Positions 18,490 to 27,009 of a DNA stretch of 42,843 nt are shown piece after piece. The DNA comes from an uncultured Christensenellaceae bacterium (GTDB taxonomy: Bacteria; Bacillota; Clostridia; Christensenellales; UBA3700). The stretch lies in assembly GCA_944380305.1 (NCBI GenBank), contig CALWHF010000004.1, positions 1-42,843 on the forward strand, read 5' to 3'. The position numbers were made by a program, and so were the translations under genes. The stretch's first letter is position 1; every line of letters begins with the position of its first letter. A model generated the notes under the pieces. It was given only the letters and a program-made list of their open reading frames with translations. It ran no database searches and had not been told where the DNA came from.

Positions 18490-20493
18490 ATGTTTTTACC
18501 GATAACACCCGAAGAATTGAACGGGCAACAGCCCGACATAGTTTACGTCATCGGCGAGGCGTATTGCGATCACCCGTCGTTCGGTCACGCTATCGTATCG
18601 AGACTTCTCGAGAACCTCGGCATGACGGTAGCGATACTTTCGCAACCGCAGAGCGACGAGGATTATACGAAGTTCGGCGTGCCGAAGGTCGGCTTTTTCG
18701 TCACGGGCGGCGTCGTGGACAGCATGGTCAACAACTATACCGTTGCCAAGCGCAGGCGCGACGTGGATGTGTACAGCGAGGGCGGCGACGTTGGCAGACG
18801 TCCCGACAGGTGCGTCGACGTCTATTGCCGAAACCTCAAGAAGCTTTTCCCGGGCAGCGCAGTGGTCATAGGCGGCATAGAGGCGTCGCTCAGGCGTTTT
18901 GCGCATTACGATTACTGGGCGGACAGGGTCATGCCGAGCATACTCGTGTCGAGCGGCGCAGATCTTTTGATATACGGCATGGGCGAAAGACCGATAACGG
19001 ACATAATAAGACTCGTGCAGAAGGGCGTTCCTCTCAAGGATATACGCGACGTGCGCGGTACATGTTATCTCGAGAGTTACGACAAGCTGTCGGCAAAACT
19101 CAAAAAGGCGATAGAGGACAGAGACGCGATCTTCTGCCCGTCGTTCGAGCAGGTCAGAGACGACAAAAAGGCGTACGTCGACGCGTTCAATATCCAGTCA
19201 GCTCAGAACGACCACGCCAAAGGCAAAATACTTCTTCAGAAACATCTCGGCAAATATCTGGTGCAGAATAGAAGTCAGCTGCCGCTGTCGCCCGAGGAGA
19301 TGGACGCGGTCTACGAATTGCCGTATATGCGCGACTATCATCCGTCGTACTCGCGCGGCGTACCCGCGATGCAGGAAGTCAAATTCAGCCTGACTTCGGA
19401 AAGGGGATGTTTCGGCTCGTGCAACTACTGCGCGCTGACCTATCACCAGGGCAGAGTCGTGCAGAAACGCTCAAAAGACAGCCTGGTAAGAGAGGCGAAA
19501 AAGCTGATAGCCGACAAGGACTTCAAGGGGTACATCCACGACGTGGGCGGACCTACCGCCAATTTCCGCGATCCTGCCTGCGGTAAACAGTTCGAGCACG
19601 GAGTCTGCGCCGACAGACCTTGCATAGGGTACAAGAAGTGCCCGAACCTTCAGGTCTCGCACGAAGAATACGTTGAGCTTCTCAGAGAGCTGAGACAGCT
19701 TGAAGGCGTCAAAAAAGTGTTCGTCCGCAGCGGTATCCGCTACGACTACGTCATGTACGACAAGGACGATACGTTCCTGAAAGAGCTGGTAAAGCACCAT
19801 ATCAGCGGTCAGCTCAAGGTCGCGCCCGAACACGTCTCCGACAACGTGCTCGAGGCTATGAACAAGCCGCCGTTTTCGCTGTATCTCTCTTTCAAAAAGA
19901 AGTTCGACGAGCTGAACGCGAGACTGGGCAAGAAACAGTATCTCGTGCCGTACCTCATTTCGTCGCACCCCGGGTGCACGCTGAAGGACGCGGTCAGACT
20001 TGCCGAATATCTGAAGTCGATAGGCTATATGCCCGAGCAGGTGCAGGACTTCTATCCGACCCCGTCCACCAAGTCGACTTGCATGTATTACACGGGCATA
20101 AATCCCGACACGGGAAAGCCGATATACGTCCCCAAGGACAAGCGCGAGAAGATGATGCAACGCGCACTGATGCAGTGGAGAAAGAAGAGCAACTACGACC
20201 TCGTGCACGAGGCGCTTGTCGAGGCGGGCAGACGCGATCTGATAGGATTTACCGAAGGCTGTCTGATAAAGCCGACCAAAGAAGAGGCTATCGCCAACGC
20301 TAAAGCGAGAAAAGAGGCAGAAAGAAACGGAAGACAGGCGCAAACAGGCGGCAACGCAAAAACCTTGAAAAGTGTAAAACCGTATAATACGCACACGGGC
20401 GCGGAAAAAATCAAGAATGCAGCCAAGCCGCAAAAGTCAGACAGGGACAGGAGCGACCGCAAAGGCTCACCAAAAGGGAGAGGCAGAAGATGA
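18490..20493 (+). CDS. ygiQ: YgiQ-family radical SAM protein
   Basis: This 667-residue protein belongs to the YgiQ (UPF0313) radical SAM family, whose reaction is not settled. The N-terminus FLPITPEELNGQQPDIVYVI then GEAYCDHPSFG matches the start of the family, which fixes the ATG at 18490. A B12-binding-like N-terminal half includes GGIEASLRRFAHYDYW. The [4Fe-4S] cluster cysteines are C307, C311 and C314 in RGCFGSCNYCA, followed by YHQGRVVQKRS. Further on are DVGGPTANFRDP and QVQDFYPTPSTKSTCMYYTG. The C-terminal 60 residues are basic and low in complexity. No ribosome site precedes the ATG. Its last four bases overlap recX, so the two are probably co-translated. Confidence 0.93.
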   Translation: MFLPITPEELNGQQPDIVYVIGEAYCDHPSFGHAIVSRLLENLGMTVAILSQPQSDEDYTKFGVPKVGFFVTGGVVDSMVNNYTVAKRRRDVDVYSEGGDVGRRPDRCVDVYCRNLKKLFPGSAVVIGGIEASLRRFAHYDYWADRVMPSILVSSGADLLIYGMGERPITDIIRLVQKGVPLKDIRDVRGTCYLESYDKLSAKLKKAIEDRDAIFCPSFEQVRDDKKAYVDAFNIQSAQNDHAKGKILLQKHLGKYLVQNRSQLPLSPEEMDAVYELPYMRDYHPSYSRGVPAMQEVKFSLTSERGCFGSCNYCALTYHQGRVVQKRSKDSLVREAKKLIADKDFKGYIHDVGGPTANFRDPACGKQFEHGVCADRPCIGYKKCPNLQVSHEEYVELLRELRQLEGVKKVFVRSGIRYDYVMYDKDDTFLKELVKHHISGQLKVAPEHVSDNVLEAMNKPPFSLYLSFKKKFDELNARLGKKQYLVPYLISSHPGCTLKDAVRLAEYLKSIGYMPEQVQDFYPTPSTKSTCMYYTGINPDTGKPIYVPKDKREKMMQRALMQWRKKSNYDLVHEALVEAGRRDLIGFTEGCLIKPTKEEAIANAKARKEAERNGRQAQTGGNAKTLKSVKPYNTHTGAEKIKNAAKPQKSDRDRSDRKGSPKGRGRR

Positions 20494-21116
20494 GCGTTAT
20501 CACCGAGATAAGACCCGACAAACGCAATAAAGACAGGGTAAAGCTGTATCTCGACGGCGAGTATTTCGGTTCGGTCAGCGCGCTGGTCGCGGCGACGAAG
20601 AGGCTCGAAGAAGGCAGGGAGATAGACGAAAAGGCTCTCTCCGATCTTCTGTTCGAATCGGATAAGCGCAACGCTTTCGACTACGCTCTCGGATATATCT
20701 CGCGCTACGTCTGCACGCGCAAAAAGATAGAAGAAAAACTCTACGAAAAAGGTTACGGCAAAGTCGTCGTAAACTTTACGATAGAAAAGCTCGCAAGCTA
20801 CGGATATATAAACGACGCCGAATACGCGGTGCAGTACGTCACGGTCAACCGCGGCGTAAAAGGCGCGAGGAGACTGCGCGAAGAGCTTAAACAGCGAGGC
20901 GTCGCGATCGAACATATCGAAAACGCGCTCAAAGAAGTCACGACCGAAGAGGACGACGCGTACGCGCTCGCGGTAAAGCATGCGTCGGGCAAAGATCTCG
21001 GCGACGAGAAGTACGTCGCAAGACTGGTCAGATACCTCTCGTACAGGGGGTACGGTCAGGACGTCATCGCCCGCTGTCTGTCAAGGCTCAGAGATGAGCG
21101 CGGGCAAAAGGAGTAG
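20490..21116 (+). CDS. recX: RecX-like regulator of RecA
   Basis: RecX proteins bind RecA filaments and limit or modulate recombination. The 208-residue sequence has the RecX layout: a short beta N-terminus (SVITEIRPDKRNKDRVKLYL) followed by repeated three-helix units. The units show DYALGYISRYVCTRKKIEEK, LYEKGYGKVVVNFTIEKLAS then YGYINDAEYA, and near the end RYLSYRGYGQDVIARCLSR. These are recognisable by the recurring R(K)xxL..KGY pattern. It overlaps ygiQ by four bases (ATGA), with a GGAGAGG site inside ygiQ, and is followed after three bases by nnrDE. No recA is in the window. The assignment rests on repeat pattern and length only. Confidence 0.85.
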   Translation: MSVITEIRPDKRNKDRVKLYLDGEYFGSVSALVAATKRLEEGREIDEKALSDLLFESDKRNAFDYALGYISRYVCTRKKIEEKLYEKGYGKVVVNFTIEKLASYGYINDAEYAVQYVTVNRGVKGARRLREELKQRGVAIEHIENALKEVTTEEDDAYALAVKHASGKDLGDEKYVARLVRYLSYRGYGQDVIARCLSRLRDERGQKE

Positions 21117-21119
21117 ATC

Positions 21120-22595
21120 ATGGAATATGCTGTATCCTGCAAGGTGATGGCAGAAAGCGACAGGGCGTGCATCGCGGGAGGCGTGCCGTCCGTCGAGCTT
21201 ATGGCGCGCGCGGCAAAGGGCATTTTCGACAATATCGACAAGAGCGGCAAAATATATGTCGTCTGCGGCAAGGGCAACAACGGCGGGGACGGTTTCGCGC
21301 TTGCGTGTCTGCTCAAAGACGTGTGCGACATCAGCGTGTTCTGCATTTCGGACAGAGTTTCGGACGACGCCGAATTTTATAAGAAAAAACTCACGGATTC
21401 GGGCTTTCGCGGGATATATCCTATATCCGAATGCGACTACGACTGCGATCTGATCGTGGACTGCATTTTCGGCACGGGCTTTTCGGGCGCGCCGAAAAGG
21501 GAGTACGCCGAGGTCATCGAGAGGATAAATTCGAGCGGAGCGAAAGTCGTCTCCGCGGATATTCCGAGCGGACTGGACGGCACGGGCGGCAGAGCGGTCG
21601 TAGCGGTAAAGGCGGATAAGACGGTCGCAATCCAGGCGATAAAAAGCGGACTCCTTCTCGGTGACGGCAAGGATTGTTGCGGCGAGATAGTCGTCGCGGA
21701 TATAGGGATAGAGATAATCGGCGAAAAGTACGCGGTCATTGACGACGGATTCATAAAACCGCTGTTCGCGCCGAGAAAGAACAACTGCAATAAAGGCTCG
21801 TTCGGCAAAAGTCTGATAATAGGCGGTTCGGCGGAATTTCCGGGCGCGCCAAAACTCGCTGAGTCGGGCAGAGCTGCATTGCGCGCGGGCGCGGGACTCA
21901 ATACGCTGTGCGTGCCGTACTCGCTTGCGGGCGCGTATGCCGAATGCGTTGTCGAAAGCACGCTGTTCCCTATGGCTGACAAGGACGGCAGGCTCGCTTT
22001 CGACAGGGGAAGTCTCGACAGGGCGATGAAGGGAGCGACCTCTGTCGCGATAGGTCCCGGTATGGGCGGCGACAAAGAAGAAAACAAAAAAATATGCGAC
22101 TATATCGCAAACAATTTCGATTGTGACTGTATTTTCGATGCCGACGCGCTCAACGCGTACGGAGAGAGGATAACCGAACTGAAAGACAAAAGAGCGCGCG
22201 TTCTGCTGACTCCGCACCCGAAAGAGGCGTCGAGGCTGACGGGAAGGAGCGTCGAAGAGATACTTTCAGACCCGATAGCCGCTGCCCGCAAACTCGCGAA
22301 AGATACGGCTTGCGTCGTGTTGCTCAAGGGCGCGACGACCGTCGTGACAGACGGAGACAGAGTAGCCCTCGTCGCAAACGGAACTCCCGCTCTCGCGAAA
22401 GGCGGTAGCGGCGACGTGCTTACGGGTACGATATGCGGTATGGCGGCAAGGGGCGTGCCGCTGTTTGAAAGCGCGTGCGCGGGAGCATATCTTTGTGCCG
22501 CGGCGGCAAAAGCGGCTGAGAAGGAGTACGGCGATTTCGGCGTGCTCGCAAGCGACGTGTGTAAGGCGGCTAAAAGGATAGCAGACGCAATCTGA
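21120..22595 (+). CDS. nnrDE: Bifunctional NAD(P)H-hydrate epimerase / ADP-dependent dehydratase
   Basis: This enzyme repairs the damaged cofactors NADHX and NADPHX: the N-terminal domain epimerises them and the C-terminal domain dehydrates them using ADP or ATP. The 491 residues comprise an epimerase part (about 1-210) with VPSVELMARAAKGIF, VCGKGNNGGDGFALAC, DCIFGTGFSG and ADIPSGLDGTGG, and a ribokinase-like dehydratase part (about 220-491). The latter has KGSFGKSLIIGGSAEFPGAP, AIGPGMGGDKEE, LTPHPKEASRLTG, LLKGATTVVTDG and the nucleotide loop NGTPALAKGGSGDVLTG. An AAAGGAG site lies before the ATG. It is the last gene of the ygiQ-recX-nnrDE unit and a terminator follows. In related genomes it often neighbours alr and mazEF; here mazF is next but alr is absent. 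Confidence 0.95.
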   Translation: MEYAVSCKVMAESDRACIAGGVPSVELMARAAKGIFDNIDKSGKIYVVCGKGNNGGDGFALACLLKDVCDISVFCISDRVSDDAEFYKKKLTDSGFRGIYPISECDYDCDLIVDCIFGTGFSGAPKREYAEVIERINSSGAKVVSADIPSGLDGTGGRAVVAVKADKTVAIQAIKSGLLLGDGKDCCGEIVVADIGIEIIGEKYAVIDDGFIKPLFAPRKNNCNKGSFGKSLIIGGSAEFPGAPKLAESGRAALRAGAGLNTLCVPYSLAGAYAECVVESTLFPMADKDGRLAFDRGSLDRAMKGATSVAIGPGMGGDKEENKKICDYIANNFDCDCIFDADALNAYGERITELKDKRARVLLTPHPKEASRLTGRSVEEILSDPIAAARKLAKDTACVVLLKGATTVVTDGDRVALVANGTPALAKGGSGDVLTGTICGMAARGVPLFESACAGAYLCAAAAKAAEKEYGDFGVLASDVCKAAKRIADAI

Positions 22596-22630
22596 CGCAA
22601 AACTGTTTTCAGGAAAGCGATATTTCTACG

Positions 22631-22653
22631 GACGGCTCAAGCCGTCTTTTTTT
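22631..22653 (+). terminator. Intrinsic terminator of the ygiQ-recX-nnrDE unit
   Basis: GACGGC (22631-22636) pairs with GCCGTC (22641-22646) around a TCAA loop and is followed by seven T residues. Confidence 0.85.
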
Positions 22654-22665
22654 GCCTTGACTGCC

Positions 22666-22788
22666 TTAGAAAACGGCTGCGCTCTCAGGTATTCCGACAT
22701 ACGACGTCGGGTCGAATTTTTCTTCTTTCTTGCTACCGCCGTCCGTCTGCGGTTGTCCGTAGCGACGATAATTTACGCCGACGCTCAA
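22666..22788 (-). other. Possible 40-codon reading frame or gene remnant
   Basis: On the minus strand a frame with protein-like composition ends at 22666: it includes VNYRRYGQPQTDGG, SKKEEKFDPTSY and VGIPESAAVF. A TTG at 22788 could start it, but the ribosome site is poor (GAGG about 12 bases away). The frame stays open upstream to a stop 17 codons earlier without an ATG. It may be a true small protein, a leftover C-terminus, or chance. I do not recognise it. Confidence 0.22.
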
Positions 22789-22926
22789 AAATAGTTTGTA
22801 CCTCGGGGGAGATATATCTGTTTTTTCGTTCTCAAAAGATTAAAACGCGGCAAAGCGGCAAAAATAACATTGTCCTTATGACGTTCATATCATGAAAAGG
22901 GGGCAATTTATTTTACGGAGAACAAG

Positions 22927-23271
22927 ATGATAAAAAGAGGAGAACTATATTATGCCGATCTCAGCCCCGTTGTCGGAAGCGAACAGGGCGGCATACGTCC
23001 CGTGCTCGTCGTTCAGAACGACGTCGGCAACAAATACAGCCCTACGGTAATAGCTGCGGCTGTCACGAGCAGGATAAACAAGGCGAAACTCCCCACGCAT
23101 ATAGAGCTGGGAGCGAAAGAATACGGGCTGCCAAAAGACTCTGTGATCCTGCTCGAACAGATACGCACGCTGGATAAGTGCAGGCTCAAGGACAGGATAG
23201 GGGAAATCCCGGGAGACGTGATGACGAAAGTCAACCGCGCGCTGATGGTCAGCCTCGGATTTTTTGAGTGA
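22927..23271 (+). CDS. mazF: MazF/PemK-like toxin endoribonuclease, no antitoxin visible
   Basis: MazF toxins cut RNA at short specific sequences and are held in check by MazE. The 114 residues match the clostridial/Bacillus EndoA type: [20 protein letters not shown] then [48 protein letters not shown] and the C-terminal [11 protein letters not shown]. The RPVLVVQN strand and the EQIRTLDK stretch hold the conserved catalytic and RNA-binding positions. GGAG precedes the ATG. The 331 bases upstream carry no plus-strand gene that could be mazE, and none follows, so the antitoxin is elsewhere or lost. Its place after nnrDE recalls the nnr-alr-mazEF order in related Firmicutes, with alr and mazE missing. 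Its own terminator follows. Confidence 0.92.
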   Translation: MIKRGELYYADLSPVVGSEQGGIRPVLVVQNDVGNKYSPTVIAAAVTSRINKAKLPTHIELGAKEYGLPKDSVILLEQIRTLDKCRLKDRIGEIPGDVMTKVNRALMVSLGFFE

Positions 23272-23284
23272 AAGAACGGGTAGA

Positions 23285-23311
23285 GCGGCGCGTCTGCGCC
23301 GCATTTTTTTT
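23285..23311 (+). terminator. Intrinsic terminator of mazF
   Basis: GCGGCGC (23285-23291) pairs with GCGCCGC (23296-23302) around a four-base loop, followed by eight T residues after a single A. Confidence 0.92.
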
Positions 23312-23462
23312 ACTTCTCAGCCCGTTGTCGTTTTACCGCTTTGTGAATAAAAACTGCCGTTATTTTTATAAAAATCTTTCGTCAAATGTAAAATTTTGAT
23401 TAATTTTCGGACAAGTGTCTATTATCTCGGTAATTTTTACAGTTTTTTTTTAAGGCAAGTAA

Positions 23463-23491
23463 TTGTGTTAATATTAAATCTATGTTAAAAT
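23463..23491 (+). promoter_or_regulatory. Sigma-A promoter of the GPH symporter gene
   Basis: TTGTGT (23463-23468), a 17-base spacer and TAAAAT (23486-23491) with an extended TG element lie 45 bases before the start. The -10 region matches that of the pur promoter (TATGnTAAAAT). Confidence 0.55.
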
Positions 23492-23535
23492 TATTGATAG
23501 GTTGTAAAACCTTACACTTATAAGGAAGGAAGATT

Positions 23536-25305
23536 ATGAAGAAACTCAACGACATTGCAATTCTTCACAAGTTGCTCGGCACAGATCCGTCCAAGAAAGA
23601 AGACGTACAGCCCAAAGAAGCCCTGTCTTACTCTTTCGCGGGTCTCGGTCAGAACATTATCTGCCAGTTGGTCACTACGTTCTTTATGATGTACATGACC
23701 GACGTTGCCGGCGTCAGCGCACTGTGGCTCTCCTGGATGTTCCTCGGCGCAAGACTTTTCGACGCGTTCAACGACCCCATTATGGGTTCGATCGTCGAAA
23801 TGACACGTTCCAAATACGGCAAGATGCGTCCGTACCTCAAGTATTCGCCTATCCCGATAGCGATACTGACGGTGCTTTTGTTCATATCGTTCGGCGACAG
23901 CATTTCCAAGGTAGGGCAGTTCATCTATTCTACGGTGATCTATCTTGCATGGGGTATCGCGTATACGTCCGTAGACGTTCCTTACTGGGGTCTCGCGTCC
24001 TCGATGACGTCGGATACCGATAAGAGAAACACCCTGCTCACCGTGGCGCGTCTGTTCTGTACCATCGGCGGCGGTCTCGTTTCGGTCGTCATCCCGATCA
24101 TCGGCCTCGACAAAATGAGCCTCGGCGGACAGAAAATAGCTTACATAATCGTCGCTATAATCTGCGTTGCAATGGCGATTCCCACTTTCTTCATAGGTTT
24201 CAAGAATACCAAAGAGAGATTCTACGACGATTCTTCCGAGGGCAAGTTCTCGCTCAAAGAGAACCTCAAGCTGCTCGGCAAGAACACCCCCGCGCTGTTG
24301 ATAATCCTCATCGGCGTGCTCGGCTCTCTGCGTACGATATACATGACGACGACGCTTTACTATGCGAAGTACAACCTGCGTAACTTCGGTCTCGCGGCAG
24401 TCATCTTCCTGCTTGTCGTTCCCGGCGGTCTCATAGCTACGTTGCTTACGCCGTATCTTTCCAAAAAATTCAGCAAAAAGACGGTTTTCTTCTGGTCGCA
24501 TATCATAGGCGGCGCGCTGATGGTGCTTTTGTATTTCATCGGCTTGTCTTCCAACGGTACGAATCTCGCGTCCCAGATTTCGTTCTACATAATCATTATC
24601 CTTGCGGGTATCCCGACAGGTTTCAGCAACATCATGACCTATTCGATGATCGCCGACTCTATCGACTATCTCGAGGATAAGACGGGAGAGAGAGCTGAAG
24701 GTATATGTTTCTCGTTGCAGACCTTCATTTCCAAGATAGGTATGGCAATGACCGCGTTCGTCACGCTTATGGTTCTCGGCGAATACGGTTACAACGCCGA
24801 TCTCGCTCAGACCGCGGTTACCGACGAAGTTTATTACAGCGCGGCGTTCCAGAAGATATGCGAAGGCAACTGGATGGCTACGACGCTCTTGTGCGGTCTC
24901 TCGATGTTCGCTTGCGCGATCCCGCTGCTGTTCTACACATTCACCGAGGAAAGACAGAACGAGGCGGTCGCAAGAGTTCTCGCGAGAAAGATCGTTGCAG
25001 GAAATACCGAGCCGACCATCCGTCACGAGTTCGTTCTCGCCGTCAGCGCGATCGACAGAGTCAAGAGAGAAAGCGTCCTGCTCGGCGTTGCTGAGATCTT
25101 CGGTTTCAAGACCGTCGAAGAGCTTGACGCAAAAGTCGAAGAGCTCAAGGTCGTTGACGAAGTGCTTGCCGAGGACGAAGCTCTCGTACACGAGGACAAC
25201 GTTGACGACGTCGCTGAAAAGCTCGGCGTAGAAGAGATCTCCGAGATGGGTGACACCTATATCTTCGAAGATGAAGAGAAAGGTGACGACGACAAGAAAG
25301 AATAA
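23536..25305 (+). CDS. GPH-family sugar:cation symporter with acidic C-terminal extension
   Basis: This is a membrane transporter of the glycoside-pentoside-hexuronide:cation symporter family (MelB/XynP type, major facilitator fold). The N-terminal part shows LSYSFAGLGQNIICQLVTTF, the family motif SWMFLGARLFDAFNDPIMGS, and SKYGKMRPYLKYSPIP; about 12 membrane helices follow up to residue 475, including AYTSVDVPYWGLASSMT and SMIADSIDYLEDKTGER. The last 110 or so residues form a cytoplasmic tail not typical of the family, helical and then very acidic (VEELDAKVEELK to DDDKKE). The start has AAGGAAGG upstream. The substrate cannot be read from the sequence. It stands alone between two promoters, with no hydrolase beside it. 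Confidence 0.88.
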   Translation: MKKLNDIAILHKLLGTDPSKKEDVQPKEALSYSFAGLGQNIICQLVTTFFMMYMTDVAGVSALWLSWMFLGARLFDAFNDPIMGSIVEMTRSKYGKMRPYLKYSPIPIAILTVLLFISFGDSISKVGQFIYSTVIYLAWGIAYTSVDVPYWGLASSMTSDTDKRNTLLTVARLFCTIGGGLVSVVIPIIGLDKMSLGGQKIAYIIVAIICVAMAIPTFFIGFKNTKERFYDDSSEGKFSLKENLKLLGKNTPALLIILIGVLGSLRTIYMTTTLYYAKYNLRNFGLAAVIFLLVVPGGLIATLLTPYLSKKFSKKTVFFWSHIIGGALMVLLYFIGLSSNGTNLASQISFYIIIILAGIPTGFSNIMTYSMIADSIDYLEDKTGERAEGICFSLQTFISKIGMAMTAFVTLMVLGEYGYNADLAQTAVTDEVYYSAAFQKICEGNWMATTLLCGLSMFACAIPLLFYTFTEERQNEAVARVLARKIVAGNTEPTIRHEFVLAVSAIDRVKRESVLLGVAEIFGFKTVEELDAKVEELKVVDEVLAEDEALVHEDNVDDVAEKLGVEEISEMGDTYIFEDEEKGDDDKKE

Positions 25306-25333
25306 TATTTGACGTCGATTTGAGTGCTACGGC

Positions 25334-25362
25334 TTGTCTAAAGCACAAACTTGTGGTACTAT
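25334..25362 (+). promoter_or_regulatory. Sigma-A promoter of dnaX-ybaB-recR
   Basis: TTGTCT (25334-25339), 17 bases, then TACTAT (25357-25362) with an upstream TG element. Transcription would start near 25369 and give a leader of about 90 bases containing a strong hairpin. Confidence 0.55.
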
Positions 25363-25378
25363 ATAAATAAGCATTCGG

Positions 25379-25409
25379 TACGCTCTCCGGCTCGGTGTCG
25401 GGGAGCGTA
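25379..25409 (+). other. Leader hairpin of dnaX
   Basis: An 11-bp stem (25379-25389 with 25399-25409, one G-T pair, 9-base loop) begins about 10 bases after the predicted transcript start. No T tract follows, so it is not a classical terminator. The SRP RNA, which often precedes dnaX in Firmicutes, is not here; its motif is absent. Confidence 0.5.
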
Positions 25410-25458
25410 TTGAGAATATAGGGATATTTTTCGGGAAAAGGTCAATAAAAGAGGCACA

Positions 25459-27009
25459 ATGGCATACGTTTCGCTTTATCGCAGATACCGTCCTAACGAA
25501 TTTTCTTCGATGATAGGGCAACAGCACATTATCCGCACCCTCAGGAATCAGATCATGACGGGTGCGATCTCTCACGCATACCTTTTTACAGGCTCGCGCG
25601 GTACGGGCAAGACGACTACCGCCAAGATCTTTGCGCGCGCGATAAACTGTCTCAACGTCAAGGAGGACGGCTCTCCGTGCGGAGAGTGTATGATCTGCAA
25701 GGCACTTGCCGATTCCTCCAATATGGATATAATCGAAATGGACGCCGCGTCGAATAACGGCGTAGACGAGATCAGATACCTTCTCGAAAAGGTAAAATTC
25801 GCGCCGTCGGTGGGCAGATACAAAGTGTATATCATAGACGAGGTGCACATGCTGTCGCCGCAGGCGTTCAACGCCCTTCTGAAAACCCTCGAAGAGCCCC
25901 CCGAACACGTCGTGTTCATTCTCGCGACCACTGAGGTTCAGAAGATCCTTCCCACCGTACTTTCCCGTTGTCAGAGATTCGATTTCAGGCTTGTCCCAAC
26001 GCAGGAGACCGCAGGGCTGCTCGCGCGCATTTTCGACGAGCTGAAAACTCCTTACGACAAAGAGGCTCTGACCGCTATCGCCGAGGCGGGCGAGGGATGT
26101 GTCAGAGACAGCCTTTCTCTTGCCGAGATGTGTATGTCATATTGCGGAGACAAGGTGACTTATGCGGGAGTGCTCGAGGTGCTGGGAGCAAGTTCTCCCG
26201 AAGCTGTCCTCGATATGACCGCCTGCATACTCGCGGGCGACGTTGACGGGAGTCTGAAGAGGATCGAGGAAACGACCAAAGAGGGCAAGAGTGTCAAGGT
26301 CCTCGCCGGAGACATCGCAAAGACGCTGAGAAACCTGCTTTATTGCAGGAATTGCAACAACGCCAACAAGATACTCAATATGCCTAGAGAGCTGTTCGCA
26401 AAGACCAACGATCTCGCGATGACATACGACAACACGAAACTTCTCAGGTGTCTCGAAATAATCTGCTCGGTTGACGGCGATCTCCGTTACGGCTCCAACG
26501 CGAGGCTCGTGCTCGAAGCGGCTGTGGTCAAGGCGTGCGACGAATATTGCTCGATCGACGCACAGGGCGTGCTGATGAGGCTCAAGAACCTCGAGGCGAA
26601 GATAGCCGCTGGACAGATCGTCGCGACAACGCCCGCGCAGAGCGACTCGGTCCGACATACAATGAGTATGGACACGTCTGAAAAGATGCTCGTATATCTT
26701 CTCAACACGCTGAAAAAACGCGGTATGCTTGTAGAATACGCGTATTTTTCCAAGCTCAACAAAGAGCAACTCGAAATCAAAGACAACTGTCTCGTGATAA
26801 AAGCTGTGAGTCAGGGACAAAAAGATTCGATTGCGTTCTATCTGACCGAATACGAGAGTATCCTCAGAGAGGCGTACAGAGATCTTGCGCGTATAGTCGT
26901 GGAGGTAGAAATAAAAGAGGACGAAACCAAGCAAAATATCGAGAACGTCAAAAACGTTTTCGGTGCCGATAAAGTAAATATCACAAACGGAGGTAGCAAC
27001 AATGGGTAG
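25459..27009 (+). CDS. dnaX: DNA polymerase III gamma/tau subunit DnaX
   Basis: DnaX is the motor of the clamp loader in the replisome. The 516 residues begin with the invariant MAYVSLYRRYRP, followed by Walker A GSRGTGKTT (about 45-53), a zinc module (C64, C74, C77, C80), Walker B IIDEVHML, the SRC motif in TVLSRCQRFDF, and domain III. The C-terminal tau part is short, so the long form is smaller than in E. coli. An obvious slippery A or T heptamer for a gamma product was not found by eye. AGAGG stands five bases before the ATG. Its end overlaps ybaB by eight bases. Confidence 0.96.
   Translation: MAYVSLYRRYRPNEFSSMIGQQHIIRTLRNQIMTGAISHAYLFTGSRGTGKTTTAKIFARAINCLNVKEDGSPCGECMICKALADSSNMDIIEMDAASNNGVDEIRYLLEKVKFAPSVGRYKVYIIDEVHMLSPQAFNALLKTLEEPPEHVVFILATTEVQKILPTVLSRCQRFDFRLVPTQETAGLLARIFDELKTPYDKEALTAIAEAGEGCVRDSLSLAEMCMSYCGDKVTYAGVLEVLGASSPEAVLDMTACILAGDVDGSLKRIEETTKEGKSVKVLAGDIAKTLRNLLYCRNCNNANKILNMPRELFAKTNDLAMTYDNTKLLRCLEIICSVDGDLRYGSNARLVLEAAVVKACDEYCSIDAQGVLMRLKNLEAKIAAGQIVATTPAQSDSVRHTMSMDTSEKMLVYLLNTLKKRGMLVEYAYFSKLNKEQLEIKDNCLVIKAVSQGQKDSIAFYLTEYESILREAYRDLARIVVEVEIKEDETKQNIENVKNVFGADKVNITNGGSNNG

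Noticed and set aside
25306..25458. SRP RNA upstream of dnaX, as in many Firmicutes
   Set aside because: The Ffh-binding motif is absent here; the real SRP RNA gene is at 40699-40970.
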